The translations under genes were made by a program, and so were the position numbers. From NCBI RefSeq assembly GCF_004137355.1, contig NZ_SDVB01000170.1:538918-602917 (forward strand): a stretch of 64,000 nt of DNA. The letters run 5' to 3'. The stretch's first letter is position 1; every line of letters starts with the position of its first letter. Under the pieces are notes generated by a model that was given only the letters and a program-made list of their open reading frames with translations, searched no databases and was not told where the DNA came from. The DNA is from Ciceribacter ferrooxidans. Its GTDB lineage: Bacteria; Pseudomonadota; Alphaproteobacteria; Rhizobiales; Rhizobiaceae. Shown here piece after piece: positions 37,423 through 48,149 of the stretch.

Positions 37423-38601
37423 ATGAAGCTTCTCGAACACTACATCCTGCGGCGCGTCTTTCAGATGATGCTCACCGCCCTGCTGCCGGTCCTGGCGATC
37501 ATCTGGACCACGCAGGTGCTTGGGCGAATCAATCTGGTGACCGACAGCGGACAATCGGTCGGTTCGTTCATGAAGCTCGCCACCCTGATCCTGCCGACGA
37601 TCATCCCGGCGGTGCTGCCTTTCGCGCTGGTGATCGGCATCACCCAGACGCTTTCGGCGATGAACAACGATTCGGAACTGGCCGTGATCGACGCGGCAGG
37701 GGCGCCGCGCAGCATCATCAATCGGCCGATCGTCGTATTCACGATCCTGCTTTCGATATTCTCCTTCTTCATGGCGAATTTCGTCGAACCGAAGCTGCGG
37801 GTCGCGGCCCGCGAGATGGTCGCCGCCGCCTATGCCGACCTCCTGTCGACCGTCATCGAGGAAAAGACCTTCCGCCGCATCGAGGACGGCCTCTACGTGC
37901 AGATTTCGGAGCGGCTGTCCGGCCGCGTCCTGAAAGGGCTTCTCGTCGCCGATTCCCGCGACCCGGCCTATGACCTCATCTATTACGCACGCGAAGGCGC
38001 CGTCGACGAGACCGGCACCGCGCTGGTGATGCGCGACGGCGAAGTGCACCGCAAGGCGCCGGACGGCAACGTCTCGGTCGTGCGTTTCGATTCCTACTCC
38101 TTCGACCTTTCAGACCTGACACAGACGCGCGGCCAGGCGCAGTTGCACGCCCTCGACCGCGACCTGCCCTACCTCTTCAGCCCCGACATGACGGACCCGG
38201 ACGTCAAGCGGAACTACGGCGAGTATAGGAGCGAGCTGCACAAGCGACTCACGACCTGGACCTTTCCTTTCGTCTTCGCGCTGATCGCGCTTGCCCTTTC
38301 CGGCAATGCCCGCTCCCATCGCGAGGCGCGCATTCCGCCGATGGCGACGGCGCTGACGATCGCGCTCGTCATCTTCTGGCTCGGCAATTACACGGTGAAG
38401 CTGACGGAGAAGAACGAGGCCTATGCGCCTCTCATCTATCTCCTGCCGCTCGTCAGCGGCGGCATCGCGGCGCTGAAACTCTGGCAGGGCAAGGCCTGGC
38501 GCCTGCCGCGCCCACTCTCCGACAGCACGGCGCGTGCCATGCGTGCGATCAACGTGCGGCTTGCCGGCAGCGAGACAAGCGGAGAGGAAGAGGCACGATG
38601 A
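37423..38601 (+). CDS. lptF: LPS export permease LptF
   Basis: One of the two membrane subunits of the LptB2FG ABC transporter that pulls LPS out of the inner membrane. 392 residues with N-terminal helices (RRVFQMMLTALLPVLAIIWTTQVLGR), a periplasmic beta-jellyroll domain and C-terminal helices (TFPFVFALIALALSG). It overlaps lptG by four bases. Confidence 0.95.
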   Translation: MKLLEHYILRRVFQMMLTALLPVLAIIWTTQVLGRINLVTDSGQSVGSFMKLATLILPTIIPAVLPFALVIGITQTLSAMNNDSELAVIDAAGAPRSIINRPIVVFTILLSIFSFFMANFVEPKLRVAAREMVAAAYADLLSTVIEEKTFRRIEDGLYVQISERLSGRVLKGLLVADSRDPAYDLIYYAREGAVDETGTALVMRDGEVHRKAPDGNVSVVRFDSYSFDLSDLTQTRGQAQLHALDRDLPYLFSPDMTDPDVKRNYGEYRSELHKRLTTWTFPFVFALIALALSGNARSHREARIPPMATALTIALVIFWLGNYTVKLTEKNEAYAPLIYLLPLVSGGIAALKLWQGKAWRLPRPLSDSTARAMRAINVRLAGSETSGEEEAR

Positions 38602-39683
38602 TCTTCACACTCGGCCGCTACTTCTTCCGCCGCTACGTCGTGACGACGCTCTGGTTCTTCGTCGGCGTGACCTCGATCATCTATCTGATCGATTTCAGCG
38701 AGACGACAGGTCGGTTCGCGGGCCTCACCGGTTATTCGCTGCCCGGCGTTCTCTATCTGACGGCGCTGCGCCTGCCACTGATCCTGCAGCAGACCATCCC
38801 GTTCGTCGCCCTCTTCGTCGGCATGACGACGCTGATCGCGCTCAATCGCAAGTCGGAGCTGGTCGTCGCGCGCGCCGCCGGCATATCGGTCTGGCAGTTC
38901 ATGATGCCCTTCGTCGTCGGGGCGCTGATGGTCGGCCTCGTCACCACGCTGGTCATCAATCCGCTGGCTGCCTGGGGACAGAGCCAGGCATTCAACATCG
39001 AATCGACCTGGCGGGAGGCGAGCAATCGCCGTAAGGAGACGACCGCGGTTCCGTGGCTTCGCCAGATCAGCGGCAAGGACGACGTCGTCATCGGCGGAAG
39101 GACCGTTTTGGACAATGGCACCCTGATCACGGATGCCGTCCTCATCCACTTCGACAGCGACGGCCGGATCATCCTGCGGCAGGATGCACGATCGGCAAAA
39201 TTGAAAGATGGTTACTGGCTTCTTACCGACGTCACCGAGACGCGGCCGGGCGAAGTTCCGACAAGGCTCGCGACAGCCAAGGTCAGTACCAATCTGAAAC
39301 AGGAGTTCGTCCAGCAGCGGCTTGCACAGCCGGAGACTGTTGCTTTTTATGATCTTTCTCAGAAAATTGCAGTTGCACGATCGTTCGGCGTCTCGACCAA
39401 AGCGCTTGAAACGCAGTTTCACTCGCTGCTCTCGCTTCCGTTCCTGCTCGTCGCCATGACCCTGATCGCCGCCACCGTCTCGTTAAAATTCAGTAGATTC
39501 AACCAGTCCCGGTCGGTGATTCTGGGTGGAATCCTTTCGGGCTTCGTGCTTTATGTTGTAACCACGCTTGTCAAAGCATTCGGAAGCAGCGGTGTCATGC
39601 CGCCATTCGTCGCGGCATGGGTACCCGTCGTCGTAGCGATGGCACTCGGAGCGACGATCCTGCTTCACCAGGAGGATGGTTAG
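38598..39683 (+). CDS. lptG: LPS export permease LptG
   Basis: The partner of LptF in LptB2FG. 361 residues with helices in LWFFVGVTSIIYLIDFSE and QQTIPFVALFVGMTTLIAL. The family segment LNRKSELVVARAAGISVWQ contacts LptB. C-terminal helices are ILGGILSGFVLYVVTTLVKAFG. Its stop overlaps the lptD GTG start (TAGTG). Confidence 0.95.
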   Translation: MIFTLGRYFFRRYVVTTLWFFVGVTSIIYLIDFSETTGRFAGLTGYSLPGVLYLTALRLPLILQQTIPFVALFVGMTTLIALNRKSELVVARAAGISVWQFMMPFVVGALMVGLVTTLVINPLAAWGQSQAFNIESTWREASNRRKETTAVPWLRQISGKDDVVIGGRTVLDNGTLITDAVLIHFDSDGRIILRQDARSAKLKDGYWLLTDVTETRPGEVPTRLATAKVSTNLKQEFVQQRLAQPETVAFYDLSQKIAVARSFGVSTKALETQFHSLLSLPFLLVAMTLIAATVSLKFSRFNQSRSVILGGILSGFVLYVVTTLVKAFGSSGVMPPFVAAWVPVVVAMALGATILLHQEDG

Positions 39684-42028
39684 TGGCGGTAACAGACCGC
39701 GGAAATATCAGAAGGCTGTTCCTGGCCCTGCTGACGAGTGCCGCTGTGTGCTCCTACCTGTCCTCGACGGCCGAAGTGCGCGCGCAGGACAGCGGGCAGC
39801 TGCGCAATCTGGAACCCAGCATTCCCGAGGACGCGAAGCTTCTGCTTGCCGCCAACGAACTCGTTTATGACCGTGACGCCGAGCGCGTCGTGGCGCGCGG
39901 CGCCGTGCAGATCAATTATGCCGGCTACCAGATGGTCGCGCGCCAGGTGGAGTACGATCAGAAGAGCGGCCGCATGACGGCGACGGGCAACATCGAACTG
40001 GTCGAACCGGGCGGTAACCGCCTTTATGCCGACACGATGGACGTCACCGACAACTTCGCGGACGGTTTCCTCAAGGCGCTCCGGATCGAGACGACGGACA
40101 ATACGCGGCTCGCGGCGGAAAGCGGCCAGCGCGTCGGCGGCCGGGACATCATTCTCAACAAGGGCGTCTATACGGCCTGCCTTCCCTGCGCCGATCACCC
40201 AGAGCGTCCGCCGCTCTGGCAGGTCAAGGCCGAGCGTGTCGTGCAGAACGGAGAGACCCACACGATCCGTCTCGAAAAGGCCCGCTTCGAGCTCTTCGGC
40301 AAGACGGTGGCGGTGCTCCCCTTCATCGAGGTGCCGGATCACACGGTCAAGCGCAAATCGGGCTTCCTGTTTCCCGAAATGCAGACCTCGCAAAACCTCG
40401 GCTTCGGCCTGACGGTTCCTTACTATATCGCCCTTTCGAACCAGCGCGACGCGACGATCCGCGCGACCGGCTTCACCAGCCAGGGCCTGCTGCTCGAGAC
40501 GGAAGTCCGCCAGCGCTTCGAGAAGGGAACGGCGACGATCCGCTTCGCCGGCATCCAGCAGCTCAACAGCGAGAATTTCGACGCCGGCACCAGCGACGCG
40601 CGCAGGGACCAGCGCGGCATGGTGGCCTCCAAGGGCGAGTTCAAGATCAATCCCCGCTGGACGTTCGGCTGGGATGTCATGCTGCAGAGCGACAACAACT
40701 TCGCCCGTACCTATAATCTCGACGGCCTCGACGGCACGACCCATGCCAACGACGTCTACCTGACAGGTCTCGGCGAACGGAACTATTTCGACCTGCACGG
40801 CTACTATTTCGACGTGCAGGACGCGGATCCCGAGAGCAATGCCGAGAAACGCCAGCCGGTCGTTTTGCCGTCTCTCGACTACAGTTATGTGGCACCGGAG
40901 CCGGTGGCAGGCGGACAATTGTCCGGCACGCTCAACTTCACCGGGCTGTCGCGTTTCAAGACCGACGAAGTCGACACGGATGCGGACGGCATCAGTGACC
41001 GCTTCCGCGGGCTCAAGGGCTCGATGAGTCGCTTGACCACCGAGACCGAGTGGAAGCGGACCTTCTCCGTCCCCGGCGGGCTTCAGCTCACGCCGCTGCT
41101 TGCCGGGCGCGGCGACGCCTACTGGCTCGATATGAACAGCCCGACAGGCTATACCGGCGACTACTATGACGAGGCGACGGCGACCCGCTACATGCTGACG
41201 GCCGGGCTCGAGGCGCGGTATCCGATCCTGATCACCACCGACAACAGCAGCCACATCGTCGAGCCGATCGCGCAGATCTATGCGCGCAACGACGAGCAGC
41301 TCGCTGGCCGACTGCCGAACGAGGACGCGCAGAGCTTCGTCTTCGACGCCACCAATCTCTTCGAGCGTGACAAGTTCTCCGGTTTCGACCGCGTCGAGGG
41401 CGGCACCCGCGCCAATGTCGGCATTCGCTATACCGGCACGCTCGACAACGGCCTCGGCCTGCGCGCCATCTTCGGCCAGTCCTACCATCTTGCGGGCCTG
41501 AACTCGTTTGCGACGGACGATCTCGTCCATGCGGGCGCCGATTCCGGTCTGGAGACCGACCGCTCCGACTATGTCGGCATGGCCGGGATCGACATACCGA
41601 ACGGCCTGACGCTGAGCGCGAATGCGCGTTTCGACGAAAGAACGTTCGACGTGCGCCGCACCGATGCGAGCCTCGGCTTCACCAACGACCGACTGCTGGC
41701 GAACCTCACCTACACGCAGATCGCCGCACAGCCGGAATATGGCTTCAAGGACAAGAACGACGAGTTGCAGGCAGCAAGCTCGGTGAAGGTCGACGAATAC
41801 TGGTCGGTCTTCGGTTCGCTCACCTGGGACATCAACAACGCCACGATCAACCGCAAGGGGATCGGCATCTCCTATGCCGACGAATGCACGATCTTCTCGC
41901 TGGTCTATTCCGACAAGCGCGACCCGGAAGACGAGTCCGCGAGCGACTGGACGATCGGCGCCCGGCTGACCTTCCGCACACTCGGCGACGTGCGCGTCGG
42001 CAAGACCAACCTCGCCGGCTTCGATTGA
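39683..42028 (+). CDS. lptD: LPS-assembly protein LptD (GTG start)
   Basis: Outer membrane translocon for LPS. 781 residues starting from a GTG with AGGAGG 7 bases upstream. The signal peptide ends near EVRAQDS. The N-terminal OstA jellyroll is LLAANELVYDRDAERVVARG and following; the C-terminal beta-barrel is large (about 550 residues). Cysteines CLPC in YTACLPCADHP and Cys in YADECTIFSLVY fit the disulfides that join the domains. Operon with lptF and lptG. Confidence 0.93.
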   Translation: MAVTDRGNIRRLFLALLTSAAVCSYLSSTAEVRAQDSGQLRNLEPSIPEDAKLLLAANELVYDRDAERVVARGAVQINYAGYQMVARQVEYDQKSGRMTATGNIELVEPGGNRLYADTMDVTDNFADGFLKALRIETTDNTRLAAESGQRVGGRDIILNKGVYTACLPCADHPERPPLWQVKAERVVQNGETHTIRLEKARFELFGKTVAVLPFIEVPDHTVKRKSGFLFPEMQTSQNLGFGLTVPYYIALSNQRDATIRATGFTSQGLLLETEVRQRFEKGTATIRFAGIQQLNSENFDAGTSDARRDQRGMVASKGEFKINPRWTFGWDVMLQSDNNFARTYNLDGLDGTTHANDVYLTGLGERNYFDLHGYYFDVQDADPESNAEKRQPVVLPSLDYSYVAPEPVAGGQLSGTLNFTGLSRFKTDEVDTDADGISDRFRGLKGSMSRLTTETEWKRTFSVPGGLQLTPLLAGRGDAYWLDMNSPTGYTGDYYDEATATRYMLTAGLEARYPILITTDNSSHIVEPIAQIYARNDEQLAGRLPNEDAQSFVFDATNLFERDKFSGFDRVEGGTRANVGIRYTGTLDNGLGLRAIFGQSYHLAGLNSFATDDLVHAGADSGLETDRSDYVGMAGIDIPNGLTLSANARFDERTFDVRRTDASLGFTNDRLLANLTYTQIAAQPEYGFKDKNDELQAASSVKVDEYWSVFGSLTWDINNATINRKGIGISYADECTIFSLVYSDKRDPEDESASDWTIGARLTFRTLGDVRVGKTNLAGFD

Positions 42029-42226
42029 TCGGGGGCCGGAGCGGTCAGGCATGAGCGTATCGCGGTCATCCCCTCGAGCATCCGCGGCGAACACCGGCGG
42101 CGGGCCGGCGCGAATGTCATTGTTTCGCCGCACGGATTGTGCAATCCCTGCGGCACATTATACTTCGGTGGCCAACGAAATGCCGGGTCGCGCCGACGAA
42201 TGCGCGCCCGAGGGAAAGGAATGCCA

Positions 42227-43171
42227 ATGACTTTTGGCAAAAAGCAGACACGTATCCTGCTTCTCTGTGCGGCAGCGCTCGCCTTCACCGCGGGTCCCGG
42301 CCCGCTGCCCGGCGTTCCCGTCGCCCATGCGGCAAGCGAGGTCGCCGTGGTCGTCAACAAGACGGCGATCACCACGGGTGACGTCGCCAAGCGCGTCGCC
42401 TTCCTGCGCCTTCAGCGCCGCAAGGGCGACCTGAAGAAGATGGCGCGCGAAGAGATGGTCGACGAGACGTTGAAGCGGCAGGAGATCGCACGTGTCGGCA
42501 TGTCGGTCAGCACCGATGAGGTCGATGCCGCCTTTGCCCGTTTCGCGAGTTCCAACAAGCTCTCCGTCCAGCAACTCACCGGCATCCTGGGCCAGGCCGG
42601 CGTCACGGCCGACCACTTCAAGGCGTATATCGCCGTCTCGATGAGCTGGCCGCGCCTCGTCAACGCCCGCTACGGTTCCCGCGGCAAGCTTTCAAGCCAG
42701 GAGGTCGCGACGCGTCTCCTGGAGCGCAAGGAGAAGCCGGTCACCACGGAATACTTCCTGAAGCAGGTGATCTTCGTCGTCCCTGCGAACAAGAAGGGCA
42801 TCGTCGGCAAGCGCAAGTCGGAGGCGGAAGCCTCGCGGTCGAAGTTCCCCGGTTGCGACCAGGCGATGGAATTCGCCAAGAACTACCGCGACGTGTCGAT
42901 CCGCAATCTCGGCCGCGTCCTCGCGCCGGAACTGCCGGACGACTGGAAGCCGTTGATCGAGAAGGCGAAGGGCACGACGACCGGAACGCGCGTCACCGAA
43001 CGCGGCGTCGAGTACCTGGCGATCTGCAACCAGCGCCAGGTGTCGGACGACGTCGCGGCGGAAGTCGTCTTCCGTGCCGAAGACCTCGGCAAGGATAAGC
43101 CAGCGGACAATCCGAACGCAAAGAAGTACCTCGACGACCTGCGCTCCAAGGCGCAGATCGTCTATCGCTGA
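42227..43171 (+). CDS. SurA-like periplasmic chaperone
   Basis: 314 residues. A Sec signal peptide ends near VAHAASEV. The SurA N-terminal domain follows: VVVNKTAITTGDVAKRVAFLRLQRR, MVDETLKRQEIARVGMSVS and SWPRLVNARYG. The prolyl-isomerase part is poorly conserved (EYFLKQVIFVVPANKKG), so chaperone activity is more likely than isomerase activity. The ATG at 42227 has AGGA 6 bases upstream; another ATG at 42221 sits too close. It lies between lptD and pdxA. Confidence 0.83.
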   Translation: MTFGKKQTRILLLCAAALAFTAGPGPLPGVPVAHAASEVAVVVNKTAITTGDVAKRVAFLRLQRRKGDLKKMAREEMVDETLKRQEIARVGMSVSTDEVDAAFARFASSNKLSVQQLTGILGQAGVTADHFKAYIAVSMSWPRLVNARYGSRGKLSSQEVATRLLERKEKPVTTEYFLKQVIFVVPANKKGIVGKRKSEAEASRSKFPGCDQAMEFAKNYRDVSIRNLGRVLAPELPDDWKPLIEKAKGTTTGTRVTERGVEYLAICNQRQVSDDVAAEVVFRAEDLGKDKPADNPNAKKYLDDLRSKAQIVYR

Positions 43172-43189
43172 TCCCCGGGGCAATCGACG

Positions 43190-44215
43190 ATGACACAGAC
43201 CGAGAGCCTTCCTCTCGCACTCAGCCAGGGGGACCCGGCGGGCGTGGGTCCTGATATCGCACTTTCGGCCTGGCTGGAGCGGACGGTTCACGACCTGCCG
43301 CCGTTCCTCTTCATTGGAGATCCGGCCGTTCTCGCTGTTCGCGCCCGACAGCTCGACATCGACGTTCCGCTGAAGGAGACCGATGCCGCCGGCGCCGTGT
43401 CCGTTTTCTCCGACGCGCTCCCTGTGCTGCCGGTTCCGACCGGCGTCGACGTGGTGGCGGGCAGCCCGCACGTTTCGACCGCCAAGTCGACGATCGCCGC
43501 GATCGAGAAGGCCGTTCAGCTCTGCTTCGACGGCAAGGTGCGCGGCATGGTCACCAACCCGATCGCAAAGGCCGTGCTCTATGAAGCCGGCTTCGGCTTT
43601 CCGGGCCATACGGAGTTCCTGGCCCATCTCGCGAGCCGCGCCACGGGACAGAGCTTCCGTCCGGTGATGATGCTTGCCGGGGCGAAGCTGAAGGCCGTAC
43701 CGGTCACCATTCACATTCCGATCAAGGACGTTCCGGCCGCGCTGACCGAGACGCTGATCCTCGACACCTGCCGCATCACCGCCAGGGATCTCAAGGAGCG
43801 TTTCGGCCTTTCCTCGCCGCGGCTTGCCGTCGCCGGGCTCAACCCTCATGCGGGCGAAGGCGGGGCGATCGGGCTCGAAGACGAGGAGATCATCCATCCG
43901 GCGATCATGCAACTGCGGGAGGAAGGGATCGACGCCTTCGGGCCGCTGCCCGCCGATACCATGTTCCACGACGAGGCCCGCCGTCGCTACGACGTCGCGA
44001 TCTGCATGTACCATGACCAGGCGCTGATCCCGGTCAAGGCGCTCGGTTTCGACGACTCCGTCAACGTGACGCTCGGTCTTCCCTTCGTGCGCACCTCGCC
44101 CGACCACGGCACCGCCTTCGGCATCGCCGGCACCGGCATCGCCCGCCACGACAGCCTCGTCGCCGCACTGAAGCTCGCTTCGGAGATCTCCCGCCCCGCG
44201 GGCGCCGCCTCCTGA
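43190..44215 (+). CDS. pdxA: 4-hydroxythreonine-4-phosphate dehydrogenase
   Basis: Pyridoxal phosphate synthesis (DXP-dependent route), using NAD. 341 residues: [13 protein letters not shown] at the start, [24 protein letters not shown] and the metal-binding [13 protein letters not shown]. Overlaps rsmA by one base (TGATG), an arrangement also seen in enterobacteria. Confidence 0.97.
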   Translation: MTQTESLPLALSQGDPAGVGPDIALSAWLERTVHDLPPFLFIGDPAVLAVRARQLDIDVPLKETDAAGAVSVFSDALPVLPVPTGVDVVAGSPHVSTAKSTIAAIEKAVQLCFDGKVRGMVTNPIAKAVLYEAGFGFPGHTEFLAHLASRATGQSFRPVMMLAGAKLKAVPVTIHIPIKDVPAALTETLILDTCRITARDLKERFGLSSPRLAVAGLNPHAGEGGAIGLEDEEIIHPAIMQLREEGIDAFGPLPADTMFHDEARRRYDVAICMYHDQALIPVKALGFDDSVNVTLGLPFVRTSPDHGTAFGIAGTGIARHDSLVAALKLASEISRPAGAAS

Positions 44216-45042
44216 TGGCGGCCCTCGACGGTCTTCCGCCGCTGCGCGACGTCATCCGTCGCCATGAGCTCGACGCCCGCAAGGCGCTCGGCCAGAACTT
44301 CCTGCTCGATCTCAACCTGACGCAGAAGGTTGCCCGCACCGCAGGCTCGCTCGAAGGCGTGACCGTGTTCGAGGTCGGCCCCGGACCGGGCGGCCTCACC
44401 CGCGCGATCCTCGCGCTCGGCGCCAAAAAGGTGATCGCCGTCGAACGCGACGCCCGCTGCCTGCCGGCACTCGCCGAGGTCGCCGAGCACTATCCGGGCC
44501 GGCTGGAGGTGATCGAGGGCGATGCGCTGAAGACCGATTTCGAGGCGCTCGTGCCCGAAGGTCCGGTCAAGATAATCGCCAACCTGCCCTACAATGTCGG
44601 CACGCAGCTGCTGGTCAACTGGCTGCTGCCGAAGGCCTGGCCGCCGTTCTGGCAGTCGCTGACGCTGATGTTCCAGAAGGAAGTCGGCCAGCGCATCGTG
44701 GCGCACGAGGACGACGACCATTACGGCCGCCTCGGTGTGCTCTGCGGCTGGCGGACCGACGCCCACATGGCCTTCGACGTGCCGCCGCAGGCCTTCACGC
44801 CGCCGCCGAAGGTGACGTCGACCGTCGTTCATCTCGTTCCGAAGGCCAATCCCCTGCCCTGCTCGGCGGAACGGCTCGAGCGCGTGACGCAGGCCGCCTT
44901 CGGCCAGCGACGCAAGATGCTGCGCCAGAGCCTCAAATCCCTCGGCGGCGAGGCCCTGCTCGTCAAGGCCGACATCGATCCGGCGAGGCGGGCCGAGACG
45001 CTGTCGGTGGAAGAGTTCGTCCGGCTGGCGAATTCGCTCTGA
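44215..45042 (+). CDS. rsmA: 16S rRNA (adenine1518/1519-N6)-dimethyltransferase RsmA
   Basis: Dimethylates two adenines in the 3' hairpin of 16S rRNA; also called KsgA. 275 residues: [21 protein letters not shown] motif [15 protein letters not shown], and the adenine-binding motif [11 protein letters not shown]. Starts inside the pdxA stop. Confidence 0.97.
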   Translation: MAALDGLPPLRDVIRRHELDARKALGQNFLLDLNLTQKVARTAGSLEGVTVFEVGPGPGGLTRAILALGAKKVIAVERDARCLPALAEVAEHYPGRLEVIEGDALKTDFEALVPEGPVKIIANLPYNVGTQLLVNWLLPKAWPPFWQSLTLMFQKEVGQRIVAHEDDDHYGRLGVLCGWRTDAHMAFDVPPQAFTPPPKVTSTVVHLVPKANPLPCSAERLERVTQAAFGQRRKMLRQSLKSLGGEALLVKADIDPARRAETLSVEEFVRLANSL

Positions 45043-45089
45043 GGCGGCGTGAACCTCCACGCAGGAATTTTCGGAAAAACTCGCCGGCA

Positions 45090-45116
45090 TGTCACATCGG
45101 GCGATGCTCGCTCGTC
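45090..45116 (+). promoter_or_regulatory. ECF41 sigma promoter (TGTCACA-N16-CGTC)
   Basis: TGTCACA at 45090-45096, then 16 bases, then CGTC at 45113-45116. As I recall it, this is the exact consensus described for ECF41-group sigma factors. It lies 32 bases before the ATG of the AhpD-like gene, whose operon ends with an ECF41 sigma gene, so it predicts autoregulation. Confidence 0.8.
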
Positions 45117-45148
45117 ATGGTGTCGTAACCAACAGAAGGATACGAACC

Positions 45149-45622
45149 ATGAGTGCAAGACTTGATATCTTCTCCGCCGCTCCCGCCCTGATGAAGAAGT
45201 GGATGGGTGTGTCGATGGACGCCGCCGCCAGCCTCGAGCCCAGCCTCATCGAGCTCGTGAAGATCCGTGCCTCGCAGATCAACGGCTGCGCCAACTGCCT
45301 CAACATGCACACCGTCGAAGCGCGGGCGAAGGGCGAGAGCGAGCAGCGCATCTATCTCCTCTCCGCCTGGCGCGAGGCACCCTGCTATTCCGATCGCGAG
45401 CGCGCCGCGCTAGGCTGGACTGACGCCCTGACCCGGCTCTCGGAAGGCCATTCGCACGACCGCGCCTATGAAGCGCTGAAGGCACATTTCACGGAGGACG
45501 AACAGGTGAAGCTCACACTGATGATCAACGTCATCAACGGCTGGAACCGTCTCGCCGTCGGCTTCGGCCTGTGGGTCGACCCCGCCGTGGCGAAGGCAGT
45601 CCAGGCGGAGGTGGCGGCCTGA
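45149..45622 (+). CDS. AhpD-like carboxymuconolactone decarboxylase family protein
   Basis: 157 residues. The AhpD core EPSLIELVKIRASQINGCANCLNMHTVEAR has the CxxC pair and His typical of peroxidase-like members. Proteins of this family are the usual genomic partners and targets of ECF41 sigma factors. It has an AGAAGGA ribosome binding site and overlaps the sigma gene by one base. Probably handles oxidative or electrophile stress. Confidence 0.88.
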   Translation: MSARLDIFSAAPALMKKWMGVSMDAAASLEPSLIELVKIRASQINGCANCLNMHTVEARAKGESEQRIYLLSAWREAPCYSDRERAALGWTDALTRLSEGHSHDRAYEALKAHFTEDEQVKLTLMINVINGWNRLAVGFGLWVDPAVAKAVQAEVAA

Positions 45623-46479
45623 TGGCGCCCCAGCCCCAGGAGGACGCGGCGGCGAGCTTCGACCCGCTGCGTCCGAAACTCGTCCGCGTCGCCTACCGCA
45701 TGCTCGGTTCGGTGGCCGACGCCGAGGACATGGTGCAGGAGGCCTTCATCCGCTGGATGGGGGCCGACCGCCAGGCCGTTCGAGAGCCGGAGGCCTTCCT
45801 TCGCCGCACGGTGACGCGGCTCTGCCTCGACCAGCTGAAATCGGCGCGGCGCCAGCGCGAGACCTATGTCGGCCCCTGGCTTCCCGATCCGGTAGTGGAG
45901 GAAGAGGAGGAGGAAGACGTCACGCTGCCGCTGATGCTGGCACTGGAGCGGCTCTCCCCTCTGGAGCGCGCGGCCTTCCTGCTGCACGACGTATTCGGCC
46001 TCGCCTTCGAGGAAGTCGCCACCACGATCGAGCGGGACCCGGCCGCCTGCCGGCAGCTCGCCGCCCGTGCGCGCGGCCATGTGCGCGAGGCGCGGTCACG
46101 CTTCCAGGTCGACAAGAAACGCGGCATCGAACTCGCCGAGGCCTTCTTCGCGGCCTCGCGCAGCGGCGACATGACAGCGCTCGGAGCAATGCTCGCGGCC
46201 GATGTCAGCGTCCATGCCGACGGCGGCGGAAAACGCGCTGCGGCCGGCGCGCCTGTCTTCGGCGTCGAGGCGGTCATCAGGCTGCACAGCCACCTCGCCG
46301 ATCTGTTCCGGAAAAACGGCTCGCAACTCGTCCGCGCCGGGTTCATCAACGGCCTGCCCGGGTTCATCTCGCTGGAGGCCGACGGCGAGCTCCAGACGAC
46401 GGCGCTCGATATCGTCGACGGGAAGATCGCGGCGATCTACGTCGTCCGCAATCCCGACAAGCTGCAGCATCTGAATTAG
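45622..46479 (+). CDS. ECF41-group RNA polymerase sigma factor (SigJ-like)
   Basis: 285 residues: sigma regions 2 (FDPLRPKLVRVAYRMLGSVADAEDMVQEAF) and 4 (LSPLERAAFLLHDVFGLAFEEVA), joined by a linker holding PWLPDP, then a SnoaL-like C-terminal domain. The ECF41 hallmarks are all there: the WLP(E/D)P linker motif, DGGGK in the extension (HADGGGKRA) and NPDKL near the C-terminus (VRNPDKLQHL). In this group the fused domain, rather than an anti-sigma factor, controls activity. An acidic run of seven Glu/Asp precedes region 4. Confidence 0.92.
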   Translation: MAPQPQEDAAASFDPLRPKLVRVAYRMLGSVADAEDMVQEAFIRWMGADRQAVREPEAFLRRTVTRLCLDQLKSARRQRETYVGPWLPDPVVEEEEEEDVTLPLMLALERLSPLERAAFLLHDVFGLAFEEVATTIERDPAACRQLAARARGHVREARSRFQVDKKRGIELAEAFFAASRSGDMTALGAMLAADVSVHADGGGKRAAAGAPVFGVEAVIRLHSHLADLFRKNGSQLVRAGFINGLPGFISLEADGELQTTALDIVDGKIAAIYVVRNPDKLQHLN

Positions 46480-46507
46480 GGTCGGCCGGAGGCAATGCCT
46501 CCGGTCG

Positions 46508-47164
<657 letters not shown>

Positions 47165-47167
47165 TGT

Positions 47168-48058
47168 CTACTCCAAATTCTGGACCTGTTCCCGGAACTG
47201 GTCGATGACGACCTTCAGTTCGATGCCGGCGGAGGTCACCGCGACGGCATTGGACTTGGAACAGATGGTATTCGATTCGCGGTTAAATTCCTGCGCCAGG
47301 AAATCGAGCTTGCGGCCGATCGGGCCGCCTTCGGCGAGAAGCTCGCGGGCGGCGGCGACATGCGCTTTCAGCCGGTCGATCTCCTCTCGGAGGTCCGCCT
47401 TCGTCGCCAGCAGCGCTGCCTCGGCGTGCAGCCGGTCGCGGTCGAGCGACGGGGCGCTTTCGAGGAGTGCCTGGAGCTGCGCCTCGAGCTTGCGGGCTAT
47501 CTCCTCCGGCGAGCGTGACGGATCTGCCTCGACGCGACGGGCGAGCTCTTCGATCCTGTCGACGTGTCCGGACAGAAGACGGCCGAGTGCATCACCCTCC
47601 CGCCGGCGCATGTCGCCGAGCGCGGCGACGGCTCTCGAAAGCCCGTCGAGGATTGCCGCGTCACGCGCGGCGATGATCTCCTCGCTGTCGATAGCCTCGC
47701 GGAATTCGACGAGTCCACGGATGCTGAGAAGTGCATCGAGGCGCATCGGCGAAGGATCGATGACCGAGGAGCCGAGCGCATCGCGCAGCTTGAGGACGGC
47801 TGCAAGCGCGTCCTCGTTGACGACGGCCTCGACACGGTTCTCGCTGATGGTGACGGAAAGGGTCACCTGCAGGTTGCCGCGGGAGAGCGCTTCGGACAGG
47901 CGCTGACGCGCCTCTACTTCCAGAGCTTCCATGCCGCTCGGCAGGCGTAACCGGATGTCCAGTCCCTTGCCGTTGACCGAGCGCAGTTCCCAGGCCCAGC
48001 GGTAGCGCCCGCTGGTGCCTTCGCTGCGGGCAAAGCCGGTCATGGATTGCAGTGCCAT
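47168..48058 (-). CDS. YicC/YloC family endoribonuclease
   Basis: 296 residues from the ATG at 48058 with GGAG 9 bases upstream. N-terminal MTGFARSEG and ELRSVNGKGLDIRLRLP, and C-terminal GRKLDFLAQEFNRESNTICSKSN are strong family markers. In other bacteria YicC-type proteins are RNases. Co-transcribed with gmk. Confidence 0.92.
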   Translation of the reverse strand: MALQSMTGFARSEGTSGRYRWAWELRSVNGKGLDIRLRLPSGMEALEVEARQRLSEALSRGNLQVTLSVTISENRVEAVVNEDALAAVLKLRDALGSSVIDPSPMRLDALLSIRGLVEFREAIDSEEIIAARDAAILDGLSRAVAALGDMRRREGDALGRLLSGHVDRIEELARRVEADPSRSPEEIARKLEAQLQALLESAPSLDRDRLHAEAALLATKADLREEIDRLKAHVAAARELLAEGGPIGRKLDFLAQEFNRESNTICSKSNAVAVTSAGIELKVVIDQFREQVQNLE

Positions 48059-48149
48059 CGCTCTACTCCGTAGGCTCTGAAGGACAGGATTCATCCGGCG
48101 TTCGCCGTGCAGGCCGGAGCCCGGGAATGCGGACGCCGGTATCGGACCG

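Noticed and set aside
39680-42133. Open frame of 817 codons antisense to lptD
   Set aside because: Mirror of the lptD codon pattern; Arg/Val/Asp-rich with no recognisable domain.
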